From the NCBI GenBank assembly GCA_030019325.1, contig JASEFB010000010.1, positions 1 to 28,560 on the forward strand: a DNA stretch of 28,560 bases. Direction: 5' to 3'. The translations under genes and the position numbers were made by a program. Shown one piece after another: positions 7,167 through 15,144 of this stretch (positions are counted from its first letter, which is position 1; each line of letters begins with the position of its first letter). The DNA is from an archaeon (lineage in GTDB: Archaea; Halobacteriota; Syntropharchaeia; Alkanophagales; Methanospirareceae). The notes beneath the pieces are model-generated. The model searched no databases. It saw only the letters and a list, made by a program, of their open reading frames with translations, and was not told the origin of the DNA.

Positions 7167-7925
7167 ATGGTAAAGATAAACCTCGGCGGCATCGTTCCCT
7201 TTTCTACCATAGACTGGCGAGGAAAAGCAGCGATGGTTATATTTCTGAGAGGATGCCCGCTCCGCTGCATGTATTGCCAGAATTATAACCTATTAGAGGG
7301 CACTCACTACGTTGAGATGGAAGAGCTAGAAGAGGAGATACTAAAAAACGAAGATTTCATAGATGCGGTGGTTCTCTCCGGCGGTGAACCCTTCATGCAA
7401 CCCCATGCACTCGAAGCAATCTCACACTGTGCAAAGAAGCACTCGCTCTTCGTTGCCGTGCAGACAAACGGGTTTTATCCCGCAATCATCAAATCTATGC
7501 TCAAACGGAAGCTCATTGATAAAATCCTCCTCGATATCAAGGCGCCACTATTAGATGAACGATTGTACGAGAACCTAACAACGGTCGCTGGGGTAGCAGG
7601 AGGAGTAAAAAATACACTCGACGTGTGTATCCATGCGAGCATAGATCTCGAACTGGTAACAACGGTATTCAAAAATCTTGTTGGGTCTGAGGAAGTGAAA
7701 CGCATAGCAAAAGATATCGAGGAGGCTGGTGCTGCAGGCTGCCCGTATGTCATACAACAGGGGAGAGCTGAACATGTTCTCGATAAAGCAATAAAGGAGG
7801 ATGATATGTTCAGCCATGAGGAGCTGAAAGAGCTCGCAGCAGGTGCATACCATGCCGCAGATCTAAAGGAAGTCAGGATCAGAACCAGGGAAGGTGGCGA
7901 AGAGGTGATTTATAGGAGAAGTTAA
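7167..7925 (+). CDS. Radical SAM activating enzyme, anaerobic ribonucleotide reductase activase-like (NrdG2 type)
   Basis: A 252-residue radical SAM protein resembling the archaeal/bacterial NrdG2 group that installs the glycyl radical on anaerobic ribonucleotide reductase or a related enzyme. The cluster motif is C30-x3-C34-x2-C37 in RGCPLRCMYCQNY, followed by VVLSGGEPFMQP (SAM-binding GGE) and VQTNGFYP. The opening GGIVPFSTIDWRGKAAMVIF is typical of the group. The frame is open further upstream (to 7065), but that part overlaps the M42 gene and R3, so ATG 7167 is preferred. No nrdD lies in the window, so the substrate is inferred from family only. Confidence 0.85.
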   Translation: MVKINLGGIVPFSTIDWRGKAAMVIFLRGCPLRCMYCQNYNLLEGTHYVEMEELEEEILKNEDFIDAVVLSGGEPFMQPHALEAISHCAKKHSLFVAVQTNGFYPAIIKSMLKRKLIDKILLDIKAPLLDERLYENLTTVAGVAGGVKNTLDVCIHASIDLELVTTVFKNLVGSEEVKRIAKDIEEAGAAGCPYVIQQGRAEHVLDKAIKEDDMFSHEELKELAAGAYHAADLKEVRIRTREGGEEVIYRRS

Positions 7926-7931
7926 GTTACA

Positions 7932-8264
7932 ATGGTAAGCGTTTTTCTTGAGGCAGTTCCCGCAAACATACTCGTTGCAGAAGCAGTTTGCAACGATAAT
8001 AAGGATAATAATGCAAATTACACCTGTTTCGGGATGATGATACGGATACGGGGGGATAAACGGCTTATTCTGAAGAGGGGGGTTATCGAAGAGGCTATTG
8101 GTCGTGGGTTGACCGAGAACGAATGGCAGAGTGTTACCTGGCTTTACATCGGTTCAATTTCCAAATGTGAACAAAATGAAGCGGTATTCGAGGATTCCGA
8201 GGAATCAAAGGTTGTGGATAGATATTGGGATGACCAATTAGAGAGTATCAAAAGGGAAACTTAA
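7932..8264 (+). CDS. Small hypothetical protein
   Basis: 110 residues, not recognised. The N-terminal half looks like a compact alpha/beta domain (SVFLEAVPANILVAEAV, then TCFGMMIRIRGDKRLIL); the C-terminal third is acidic and charged. It has three cysteines but no CxxC motif, and no signal peptide or membrane segment. It starts 6 nt after the stop of the radical SAM gene and precedes the DUF22-like gene by 27 nt in the same direction, so it is probably part of the same transcript. The coding call rests on tight packing and absence of a better frame. Confidence 0.6.
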   Translation: MVSVFLEAVPANILVAEAVCNDNKDNNANYTCFGMMIRIRGDKRLILKRGVIEEAIGRGLTENEWQSVTWLYIGSISKCEQNEAVFEDSEESKVVDRYWDDQLESIKRET

Positions 8265-8291
8265 AAAGTGGTTATTGTATAATCAAAGAAC

Positions 8292-8738
8292 ATGGTAAAA
8301 ATAGGATGCGTTTACTGGAAGGATGAAATCGGTGGTGAAACAGAGAAACTAGAAACAGAGGCGTTCAGCTACGGCTTCACCTTCGGGCCGCACGGCGAAT
8401 GGGAGATGGTTACTGCAAAAGAGGATAAAGAGGTGAAGAAAAACGAGCTCGTGAACATAAAGATAAACGAAATAGAGGTGCCTCCGAAGGCGATTGTTCT
8501 GCCCTGCCTCATAATGCGACATGCGCTTGGTGTAGTTGTTTCACTTGCAACCGTGGGAAGGCCGAAGAATGTTGAGGAACGGAGAGTTCTTAACGAAGTC
8601 ATTTTTCAGCCAATATGCGACGGTGTGGTGAATGAAGGTGAATTACTCGGTCTTGTAAACGTATTTTACGCTTCAATCGAACGGAGACTTGCAAGAGGAG
8701 CTGCGGAAAAGTGGCTGAGGGAGAGACTCAGGTTTTAG
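8292..8738 (+). CDS. DUF22-like archaeal protein
   Basis: 148 residues. The central part (EVKKNELVNIKINEIEVPP, LPCLIMRHALGVVVSLATVGRP, then QPICDGVVNEGELLGLVNVF) resembles the archaeal DUF22 family, a small beta-rich domain of unknown function. The match is from memory of the pattern, not a search. It overlaps the following UPF0200 gene by 28 nt, which suggests translational coupling. No catalytic or metal motif is evident. Confidence 0.7.
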   Translation: MVKIGCVYWKDEIGGETEKLETEAFSYGFTFGPHGEWEMVTAKEDKEVKKNELVNIKINEIEVPPKAIVLPCLIMRHALGVVVSLATVGRPKNVEERRVLNEVIFQPICDGVVNEGELLGLVNVFYASIERRLARGAAEKWLRERLRF

Positions 8739-9289
8739 CATTTGTCGGTGCACCGGCGGCGGGGAAGACCGAAGCGGCATCAGTGGCAATGGAGATGGGC
8801 ATTCCGGTCATAACGATGGGGGACGTGATAAGGGGTGAGCTAAGAAGGCGAGGGCTTCCGTTAAGCGACGAAAACGCAGGCAGAATTGCAAACGAACTTC
8901 GAGCGCGCGAAGGAATGGATGCGATTGCAAAACGGTGCATCCCGCTTATAAAAGGTGTCAAGGACGTAGAGGAAAAAAAGGCCAAAAAGGTTATCGTAAT
9001 TGATGGAATAAGAGGCATAGCAGAAGTAGAAACGTTCAAAAAAGAATTTGGCACTGATTTTGTTCTTGTTAGGATCGATGCACCCCTTATCCTCAGATAT
9101 GAACGAATAAAAACCCGTGGTCGGGGCGATGATTTGTTAAGTATCGAGGAATTTAAGGAGCGAGAGGAACGAGAGAACCGGTGGGGTATGGGAGAAGCAA
9201 TGAAAAAGGCTGATAAGGTTGTAGAGAATGAAGGGTCTTTGGAGGAGTTTAAAGAAGAGATAAAAAGAATTTTAGATTTCAAATACTGA
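8711..9289 (+). CDS. UPF0200 / dephospho-CoA kinase-like P-loop protein
   Basis: A 192-residue P-loop NTPase of the archaeal UPF0200 group, related to nucleotide and dephospho-CoA kinases; true function is not established. Walker A is GAPAAGKTE near the N-terminus. TMGDVIRGELRRRGLP is the substrate-side NMP-kinase-like segment, and VIVIDGIRGIAEVETFKK and YERIKTRGRGDD are the central strand and lid. It starts with GTG at 8711, inside the preceding gene, with AGAGGAG (8694-8700) about 10 nt upstream as a possible SD. No ATG in frame precedes the P-loop, which supports the GTG start. Confidence 0.85.
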   Translation: MAEGETQVLAFVGAPAAGKTEAASVAMEMGIPVITMGDVIRGELRRRGLPLSDENAGRIANELRAREGMDAIAKRCIPLIKGVKDVEEKKAKKVIVIDGIRGIAEVETFKKEFGTDFVLVRIDAPLILRYERIKTRGRGDDLLSIEEFKEREERENRWGMGEAMKKADKVVENEGSLEEFKEEIKRILDFKY

Positions 9290-9382
9290 ATTTGATTGTG
9301 ATGTTTTCTTATCTTATATTACACTCTATCAGCAGCGCGTGCTGCTTTCATGCCAAGGGAGCGAAGAAAGGGTTATACTCAA

Positions 9383-9841
9383 TTAAGGACTTCGGTTTAG
9401 ATTCAATGTATCCACTTCAGGACTTCCATTGCCGAGGTCGAATAGAACAGGGATCTCTAATTTGCTGGGAACTACCCGGTATTGCCGCTTCGCTCTGCTT
9501 CCCTTTCGCTCTAAAATACCATCGGAATGCATACTCGCCAGATAGGTTGATATAGTGCTCAGTCGTACATTCTCCTCGTATTCCGCTTCATAGATTTTTT
9601 TTATCTGTGAAGAAGTGAACCAACCTGCTGGCGCCCGTTGATGAAAGCGTAAAAAAGAAGCCAGTCGTTCCTTTATTGTGAACTCTTCGTCTTCCACTGA
9701 AAGAGGAGTAAGCTGCGCCTTTAAAAATTTTACTACCTCCGTTATCGTGAGCTGTTTGAGCATCTCATGTTGTAAATCTCCCTCCTTCTCCATGGAGGAT
9801 TTCACCCCTCCTTCAGTGGTCACCTCGACCCGTACCTTCAT
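9383..9841 (-). CDS. Winged-helix DNA-binding protein, putative regulator
   Basis: About 152 residues from ATG 9841; the frame stays open to a TTG at 9877. The C-terminal half is a probable winged helix: WFTSSQIKKIYEAEY (helix), STISTYLASMHSDGILERKG (recognition helix and wing start), RAKRQYRVV (wing). The N-terminal half is charged with a predicted helix around HEMLKQLTITEVVKFLKAQL. The TATA-like sequence at 9896-9905 predicts transcription beginning near 9875, which would leave the TTG unusable and favours ATG 9841 (or an in-frame GTG just upstream) with GGGTGA as SD. It is divergent from dnaJ, so it may regulate itself or dnaJ, but no target is proven. Confidence 0.7.
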   Translation of the reverse strand: MKVRVEVTTEGGVKSSMEKEGDLQHEMLKQLTITEVVKFLKAQLTPLSVEDEEFTIKERLASFLRFHQRAPAGWFTSSQIKKIYEAEYEENVRLSTISTYLASMHSDGILERKGSRAKRQYRVVPSKLEIPVLFDLGNGSPEVDTLNLNRSP

Positions 9842-9872
9842 CGGCGTCTTCACCGCTTCACCCTTTTCAATG

Positions 9873-9905
9873 AACAAATGAATGGTTTGTTGAGGTTATA
9901 TATAA
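9873..9905 (-). promoter_or_regulatory. Promoter of the winged-helix gene with an inverted repeat at its transcription start
   Basis: TTATATATAA at about 9896-9905 is a good archaeal TATA box for the leftward gene. An inverted repeat AACAAA (9873-9878), 7-nt spacer, TTTGTT (9886-9891) lies between the TATA box and the expected transcription start, the usual place for a repressor site. An autoregulatory operator is an inference. Confidence 0.4.
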
Positions 9906-10000
9906 TGGTATGGTATATTATTACGGGTGAACGCGCCGCTCCCGCATCAATTTCCACTGGAGAGAAGGATGAACAAGTGAACCATATCCATCTAAAATCT

Positions 10001-10036
10001 TTATACATAAAAGATAAAATCTTTACATAGCGAGGC
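10001..10036 (+). promoter_or_regulatory. Promoter and SD of dnaJ
   Basis: TTATACATAA at 10001-10010 is a TATA-like box, and GAGGCG from 10032 is a weak SD ahead of the TTG start at 10048. Spacing allows a short leader. No clear heat-shock operator is recognisable. Confidence 0.4.
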
Positions 10037-10047
10037 GCACGTCGAAA

Positions 10048-11286
10048 TTGGCAGGGAAGAGAGATTACTACACTGTTTTAGGTGTGGATAGAGGAGCACA
10101 GAAGGAAGAGATAAAGCGTGCGTATCGGAGATTAGCGAAAAAATATCACCCCGATCTGAATAAAGATAACCCGAAGGAGGCTGAGGAGAAGTTTAAGGAG
10201 GTATCTGAGGCTTATGAGGTGTTATCAGACCCACAGAAGCGGGCAAATTACGACCGATTCGGGCATGCCAGCGTTGATTTTGGTCCCGGAGGATTTGATT
10301 GGTCCCATTTCACGAGGTTTGGCGATATAGAAGATATATTTGGTGATTTATTCAGTGATTTTTTTGGTGTTGATTTTGGATTTGGCAGAAGTAGAGGTGG
10401 TCGAGCAGATATAGGTTCTTCCCCATTTGCTGATTTCTTCAGCAGGGGAGGATATGGATTTACCAGGGCAGAGGAGAGATACAGACCAGAAAGAGGGCGC
10501 GATATCAGGTATGACCTTGAGATAGATCTTGAGGACGCAGCGAAGGGAATTGAGAGAGAGATAAGTATTTTTAAAGAGGAGAGCTGTCCCTCCTGTAAGG
10601 GAACCGGTGCGAGTTCGGGTGGATTAACAACTTGTTCTACGTGTGGGGGAACAGGTGAGGTAAGAAAAGTGCAAAGGCAGGGCTTTGCTCAATTCATTTC
10701 TATATCCACCTGTCCTCAATGTGGGGGAAGGGGAAAAGTAGTAGAGAAGCCGTGCGAGGATTGTCGGGGAAGTGGGGAGATCAAGGTGAATAAGAGGCTT
10801 TCAGTGAGAATACCACCAGGTGTGGATACCGGAAGCAGATTAAGGATTGCCGGTGAGGGAGGAGCAGGGGAAAGGGGAGGACCACCAGGCGATTTGTTTG
10901 TGATGATACAAGTGAGAGAGCATGAATTCTTTAGGAGAGCGGGGAATGACCTATTTTGTGAAGTCCCTGTTCGCTTCGCTCAAGCGGCACTTGGTGATGA
11001 AATAGAGGTAAGGACGATAGATGGTAGCATTGCACGAATAAAAATGCTTGCCGGCACGCAATCAGGCACTATTTTCCGGCTAAAAAATAAGGGAATGCCA
11101 GATTTAAAAGGTCATGGCAGGGGGAACATGCTGGTGAAAGTGAAGGTTGTAACGCCGACAAAACTGAGTAAGCGGCAGAGGGAATTGCTGTACGAATTTG
11201 AGAAAGAGGAACAGGAGCAAGAAGAGGAAGAGAAGCAGAAGAAAAGTTTCTTTTGGTGGAGCAAAAACAGAAGTAGAAGTAAATAA
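10048..11286 (+). CDS. dnaJ: Chaperone protein DnaJ (Hsp40, type I)
   Basis: Co-chaperone that stimulates DnaK ATPase and delivers unfolded clients. 412 residues with all type I parts: J domain (about 4-68) with HPD in KKYHPDLNKDN; a Gly/Phe-rich region (about 70-150) that is longer than usual; four zinc-binding repeats CPSCKGTG, CSTCGGTG, CPQCGGRG and CEDCRGSG; and a C-terminal substrate domain. The C-terminus ends in a low-complexity E/Q/K tail (EKEEQEQEEEEKQKKS). The start is TTG, since no ATG or GTG lies in frame before the J domain. dnaK and grpE are not adjacent. Archaeal DnaJ is generally regarded as acquired from bacteria. Confidence 0.96.
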   Translation: MAGKRDYYTVLGVDRGAQKEEIKRAYRRLAKKYHPDLNKDNPKEAEEKFKEVSEAYEVLSDPQKRANYDRFGHASVDFGPGGFDWSHFTRFGDIEDIFGDLFSDFFGVDFGFGRSRGGRADIGSSPFADFFSRGGYGFTRAEERYRPERGRDIRYDLEIDLEDAAKGIEREISIFKEESCPSCKGTGASSGGLTTCSTCGGTGEVRKVQRQGFAQFISISTCPQCGGRGKVVEKPCEDCRGSGEIKVNKRLSVRIPPGVDTGSRLRIAGEGGAGERGGPPGDLFVMIQVREHEFFRRAGNDLFCEVPVRFAQAALGDEIEVRTIDGSIARIKMLAGTQSGTIFRLKNKGMPDLKGHGRGNMLVKVKVVTPTKLSKRQRELLYEFEKEEQEQEEEEKQKKSFFWWSKNRSRSK

Positions 11287-11311
11287 AATATGAGTGGAAG
11301 GGGCGAATGGT

Positions 11312-13090
11312 ATGAGCACAAAGCGAGAAATACGGACACCTATACTATCAGTTGTAGGACATATAGATCATGGGAAGACCACACTACTCGATTCAATAAG
11401 GGGCACGGCAATAGCAGAGAAGGAAGCAGGTCGAGTTACACAGCATATAGGTGCAACAGAAATTCCTATTACTACGATAAAAGAGATTTGTGAACCCTTA
11501 AAAAGGGACTGGACGGAGATAGATGTCCCCGGTTTGCTCTTCATTGATACTCCCGGGCATCATGCCTTTGTCTCCTTGAGGAAAAGAGGAAGTGCTTTAG
11601 CTGATGTCGCGGTTCTCGTGGTAGATGTGATGGAGGGATTTCAGCCTCAGACCTATGAATCGTTAAACGTGTTGCGATTATTAAAAACTCCTTTTGTCGT
11701 TGTATTGAACAAAATAGACAGGATAAAAGGGTGGACTTCAAAGAAGAAACCGTTCTTTATTAATTATAAAGACCAGCCGGAATATGCGAGGAAGGAGGTG
11801 GATACGAGAATATACGAAATCGTAGGCGAACTTCACGACAAAGGCTTCTCGTCTGAGAGGTATGACCGGATAAAAGACTTCTCAAGGAATGTGAGCATCG
11901 TGCCGGTGAGTGCGAAGACCGGAGAAGGTATTGCGGATTTGCTCCTCGTGCTCATAGGCTTATCGCAGAAGTTCTTTGAGAGAACCTTGCGGCTTCATTT
12001 AGAAGAAGCGGGTGTCGGCACGATATTAGAGAAGAAAGAGGAGAGGGGTCTCGGAACTACGATTGATGTGATTCTCTATGATGGAAGGCTCCGCGTAGGT
12101 GATACGATAGTTGTGGGAAGCACAGAGGAGGAACCAATAGTTACAAAGGTGAAGGCGTTGTTAAAGCCACGCGTTTTGCAAGAGATACGAATGGAGCAGA
12201 GATTTCTTCATGTAAAATCTGTGAATGCCGCTTCTGGTGTGAAAATAGTAGCGCCAGATATAGAAACTGCACTTCCAGGGTCGCAGGTGAGAGTAGTGAG
12301 AGAGGGGGAGGGGCTTGAAAGCGTGATGAAAGAGGTGAAGAGCGAGCTAGAGGAGCTGAAGATGGAGACCGTTCCAGAAGGAATAATCATAAAGGCGGAT
12401 ACCATTGGTTCACTGGAAGCGCTTGCTCTGGAGCTGAAAGAAGAAGGGATAGAGGAGATAACAAAAGCAGAAGTCGGGAATATATCCAAAAGGGATGTGA
12501 TAGATGCTACTACGGTTAAGAACCGTTATTTCAGGGTTGTTTTAGGCTTTAACGTGGATATACTTCCTGATGCAAAGGAAGCAGCTTTGCAAGCCGGGAT
12601 ACCAGTTTTTATAAGCGATGTTATTTACCAATTGATCGAAGAGTATGAGCAGTGGGTGAGGGACGAGAAGGAGAAAGAGAAACGGGAACTCATGGAACGG
12701 ATGACTACTCCTGCCAAGATAAAGATACTGCCAGGTTGTGTATTCAGGCAAAGCAAGCCTGCTATTGTGGGTATAGAAGTTCTTTCCGGGAAAATAAGAA
12801 CCGGTGTGGAATTGATAAAAGCGGATGGAACGAATGTTGGGCCGATAAATGAGATACAGGATAAAGGAGAGAGTATACAACGTGCCGAGCAGGGGATGCA
12901 AGTGGCAATCGCACTGAAAAAACCAACGGTGGGGCGGCACATACATGAGAATGAGGTGTTATATGTGCGTATTAGTGAAGAGGAACTGAAAGAACTAAAA
13001 GCACTCAGCGGGTTGCTCTCACCTGATGAAGAAGAAGTGTTGGAGGAATTGGCGGAGATTAAGAGAAAAAGGTATTCCAGTTTGGAATGA
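11312..13090 (+). CDS. infB: Translation initiation factor aIF5B (IF-2 homolog)
   Basis: GTPase that promotes ribosomal subunit joining and initiator tRNA placement. About 592 residues, normal for archaeal IF5B. GTPase motifs: GHIDHGKTT (G1), DTPGHHAF (G3), LNKID (G4), followed by domain II, the IF2-specific domain III with IIIKADTIGSLEALALEL, and domain IV ending before SLLSPDEEEVLEELAEIK-type sequence. No intein interrupts the G1 motif, a common insertion site in this gene. ATG 11312 is preferred, with GGAAGGGG upstream; an in-frame GTG at 11294 would add six residues. It starts 25 nt after dnaJ and is followed by rps6e, a common archaeal neighbourhood. Confidence 0.96.
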   Translation: MSTKREIRTPILSVVGHIDHGKTTLLDSIRGTAIAEKEAGRVTQHIGATEIPITTIKEICEPLKRDWTEIDVPGLLFIDTPGHHAFVSLRKRGSALADVAVLVVDVMEGFQPQTYESLNVLRLLKTPFVVVLNKIDRIKGWTSKKKPFFINYKDQPEYARKEVDTRIYEIVGELHDKGFSSERYDRIKDFSRNVSIVPVSAKTGEGIADLLLVLIGLSQKFFERTLRLHLEEAGVGTILEKKEERGLGTTIDVILYDGRLRVGDTIVVGSTEEEPIVTKVKALLKPRVLQEIRMEQRFLHVKSVNAASGVKIVAPDIETALPGSQVRVVREGEGLESVMKEVKSELEELKMETVPEGIIIKADTIGSLEALALELKEEGIEEITKAEVGNISKRDVIDATTVKNRYFRVVLGFNVDILPDAKEAALQAGIPVFISDVIYQLIEEYEQWVRDEKEKEKRELMERMTTPAKIKILPGCVFRQSKPAIVGIEVLSGKIRTGVELIKADGTNVGPINEIQDKGESIQRAEQGMQVAIALKKPTVGRHIHENEVLYVRISEEELKELKALSGLLSPDEEEVLEELAEIKRKRYSSLE

Positions 13091-13148
13091 ATAACGTGTG
13101 GCCTCGCCTCAGCCGAATCTTCAGAGTGTTCTTAAACGTGCTCTAACG

Positions 13149-13211
13149 ATGGATACCGAAAAAATTTTAAGAGAAGCAAGGCGTTATAAGAAGAAGGGGG
13201 ATATGAAGTAA
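13149..13211 (+). CDS. Possible 20-residue leader ORF upstream of rps6e
   Basis: ATG to TAA encodes a short basic peptide ending RRYKKKGDMK in the 139-nt gap between infB and rps6e; the rps6e SD region follows its stop directly. No SD of its own is evident. It may be a leader peptide, a decayed gene end, or chance. Weak evidence. Confidence 0.15.
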   Translation: MDTEKILREARRYKKKGDMK

Positions 13212-13229
13212 AGGAGAAGGAAGAGAGAA

Positions 13230-13616
13230 ATGCAAATTGTGATAAGTGATCCAAAAACAGGGAAGGCTTATAAGATAGAGGGTAAGGATACCGAAGCGAG
13301 TGCACTGTTCATTGGGAAACGGATAGGTGACGTGGTGGATGCGGATATGCTTGGCCTGGGTGGCTATGTACTGGAGATAACGGGTGGCTCGGATAAAGAG
13401 GGTATGCCAATGCGAAAAGATGTATCGGGTACTGTGCGAAAACGGATTTTAATCACCTCTCCGCCGGGTTATCGGCCAAAAGAGGGGGGTAAAAGGAGGA
13501 GGAAGTCCGTCAGGGGTAACGAGATATCAAGCGAGATATCGCAGATCAATGTGCAGATAAAGGAGTATGGGCGGAAGTCAATAGAGATGCTGTTGGTAAA
13601 AGCGGAAGAATCTTGA
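13230..13616 (+). CDS. rps6e: 30S ribosomal protein eS6
   Basis: Small-subunit ribosomal protein found only in archaea and eukaryotes. 128 residues, as expected for the archaeal short form. Typical features are MQIVISDPKTGKAYKIE at the start, the GKRIGDVVDADMLGLGGYVL segment, ITGGSDKEGMPMR, and the basic GGKRRRKSVRGNEIS loop. SD-like AAGGAGAAGGAAGAGAG precedes the start. Only 3 nt separate its stop from uspA, so the two are probably co-transcribed. Confidence 0.96.
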   Translation: MQIVISDPKTGKAYKIEGKDTEASALFIGKRIGDVVDADMLGLGGYVLEITGGSDKEGMPMRKDVSGTVRKRILITSPPGYRPKEGGKRRRKSVRGNEISSEISQINVQIKEYGRKSIEMLLVKAEES

Positions 13617-13619
13617 GCC

Positions 13620-14048
13620 ATGTTTGAACGGATAATAGTGCCAATAGATGGTTCTGAAGCAGCGAAAAGAGCGGCGAAAAAAGCGCTCGCTCTTGCACAA
13701 TTGAGTGATATAAGAATTGTAGCAATGCATGTCATAAATGTCCCCGATCTACCATCTCTCGACGCTTATCCAGGTGCACTCCGGTATCAGGAAATGTATG
13801 AACTTATCCAAAAGGGAGGGCAATCGTATCTCGATGAGATAGAAGAATTAGGGAACCAGATGGGTGTTAGGGTTTCAAAGAAGCTCGTTGAAGGTCACCC
13901 TGCTGAGGAGATAATAAAAGTAGCAAGAGAGGATGACCTGATTGTCATGGGGAGTAAAGGACGGACAGGGCTTGATAGATTACTCATGGGCAGTGTTGCG
14001 GAAAACGTTGCACGTCATGCTTCCTGTCCGGTGATGATTGTGAAATAG
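13620..14048 (+). CDS. Universal stress protein, UspA family (ATP-binding type)
   Basis: 142-residue single-domain cytosolic Usp. The N-terminus FERIIVPIDGSEAAKRAAKKA and the C-terminal GSKGRTGLDRLLMGSVAEN followed by CPVMIVK give the G-x2-G-x9-G-S nucleotide-binding pattern of ATP-binding members. It begins 3 nt after rps6e with no separate promoter. Which stress it serves cannot be read from sequence. Confidence 0.95.
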   Translation: MFERIIVPIDGSEAAKRAAKKALALAQLSDIRIVAMHVINVPDLPSLDAYPGALRYQEMYELIQKGGQSYLDEIEELGNQMGVRVSKKLVEGHPAEEIIKVAREDDLIVMGSKGRTGLDRLLMGSVAENVARHASCPVMIVK

Positions 14049-14222
14049 CTCTCACTGCTTGGTTCATATTCGCTTCGGGTTTTTAGGGTCACGGGTTTTC
14101 GAGTGAAAAGGTGAGAGTAAACGATAAAATTTGTATCAAATATATTTTTCGAACCTTAAAGGTTAAATTTGCTTTTTAGTGGACGCTTTCTTCGTCACTT
14201 GCATTTAGGCGAGTCCTTCTTG

Positions 14223-14612
14223 CTACTTCGCACCTAATTTTTTACGTTCTATCTTAACCCCCGATGGTGCCACGATCACTTGGTCGTCCGCGATACCAGC
14301 AATATCCCCTCCTACATCTAAAGCCGCCATCTTCAAGTCTTTTATCGCCTTCTCTACCAGACCTTTGTCCTTCTTCGCCAATGATATATCCAGGATCAAT
14401 ATATTACCCGCATATATCTCCTTTTTCAACTCCCGAAGATCGTATAAACCGGTCAATTCCGCGATCTTTATATACATCTTCACACCTTCTTCCTTGAGCT
14501 CCTCCTCATACTCTTCTAAGTCCAGGTCCACGTGATCTGCCTCTTCCTCTATTCCCTCTCTCTTCACAAAGAGCTTCTCAAAACTTTCTTTTAATCCCAT
14601 CTTCTTCATCAT
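14223..14612 (-). CDS. sepF: Cell-division protein SepF, archaeal type
   Basis: Anchors FtsZ to the membrane and is the main FtsZ membrane tether in FtsZ-based archaea. 129 residues: an N-terminal amphipathic targeting helix (MGLKESFEKLF), an acidic linker (EEEADHVDLDLEEYEEEL), and the SepF beta-alpha core (VKMYIKIAELTGLYDLRELKKEI through GDIAGIADDQVIVAPSGVKI). Three ATGs compete (14612, 14609, 14600); SD GAGGGTG suits 14609 best, and the targeting helix begins at 14600. It lies 48 nt downstream of the PRC-barrel gene on the same strand. No ftsZ is in the window. Confidence 0.88.
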   Translation of the reverse strand: MMKKMGLKESFEKLFVKREGIEEEADHVDLDLEEYEEELKEEGVKMYIKIAELTGLYDLRELKKEIYAGNILILDISLAKKDKGLVEKAIKDLKMAALDVGGDIAGIADDQVIVAPSGVKIERKKLGAK

Positions 14613-14660
14613 ACACCCTCTAATACAATACTCACCTGCGCCCCCGATTCCATACAGTTT

Positions 14661-15074
14661 TTATTCGTTGATTTCCTCTTTAATTGCACCCGGTGATCTC
14701 TTCCTTATCTTTGTAAGGGTTTGCTCTACCTCCTCTCTCTTCCTCTCATCATCTACATTAAGGCTAGGCTGACCTATTTTCTCTGCATACCCTTTTCGTA
14801 TCTTCTCGCTATCCACTAATATGACATCTTTTATTCCTTTAACCGCATCAAAAGGTATAAAGATATGATCACCCTCCTTTTTGAACTCGCTTGTGTCGTG
14901 TTTCGCTTTGGGTTTAACCACGAGTTCTATCAGCATACCAGTCTCTGCATCAGCTACTATCTTATGCGATACACCCAATTCACTACCCCTCGTGTCCACA
15001 ACCCTTTTATAATTCAACGCTTTTGCTGAGACCGGTGATTTTGCCGCTCTAATTATCTCTTCTTCTTTCTCCAT
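14661..15074 (-). CDS. PRC-barrel domain protein, CdpB-like
   Basis: 137 residues. The core (SAKALNYKRVVDTRGSELG, IVADAETGMLIELVVKP, then HIFIPFDAVKGIKDVILVD) is a PRC barrel. A charged C-terminal helix follows. Archaeal PRC-barrel proteins named CdpB bind SepF and act in division in Haloferax; adjacency to sepF makes the same role likely here, by inference. A strong SD (GGAGGAGGT) lies about 11 nt before ATG 15074. A 5-bp tandem repeat abuts its promoter. Other PRC-barrel proteins act in RNA processing or photosynthesis, which context argues against. Confidence 0.82.
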   Translation of the reverse strand: MEKEEEIIRAAKSPVSAKALNYKRVVDTRGSELGVSHKIVADAETGMLIELVVKPKAKHDTSEFKKEGDHIFIPFDAVKGIKDVILVDSEKIRKGYAEKIGQPSLNVDDERKREEVEQTLTKIRKRSPGAIKEEINE

Positions 15075-15084
15075 CTTCTTCCCT

Positions 15085-15144
15085 TACCTCCTCCCAACCA
15101 CCCAATACCTAATAACAAGTAAAAGAGTATATAAATATATTTTT
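15085..15144 (-). promoter_or_regulatory. Promoter and SD of the PRC-barrel/sepF pair
   Basis: An A/T run at 15128-15144 (TTTATATA on the minus strand) gives a TATA box about 55-60 bp before ATG 15074, predicting transcription from about 15107. SD GGAGGAGGT lies at about 15085-15093. The tandem repeat begins directly upstream of the TATA region, where the BRE element would be. Confidence 0.5.

Noticed and set aside
9292..9555. 87-residue plus-strand ORF after the UPF0200 gene
   Set aside because: It lies mostly antisense to the winged-helix gene, has no SD and no recognisable domain; the minus-strand frame reads as a clear winged helix.
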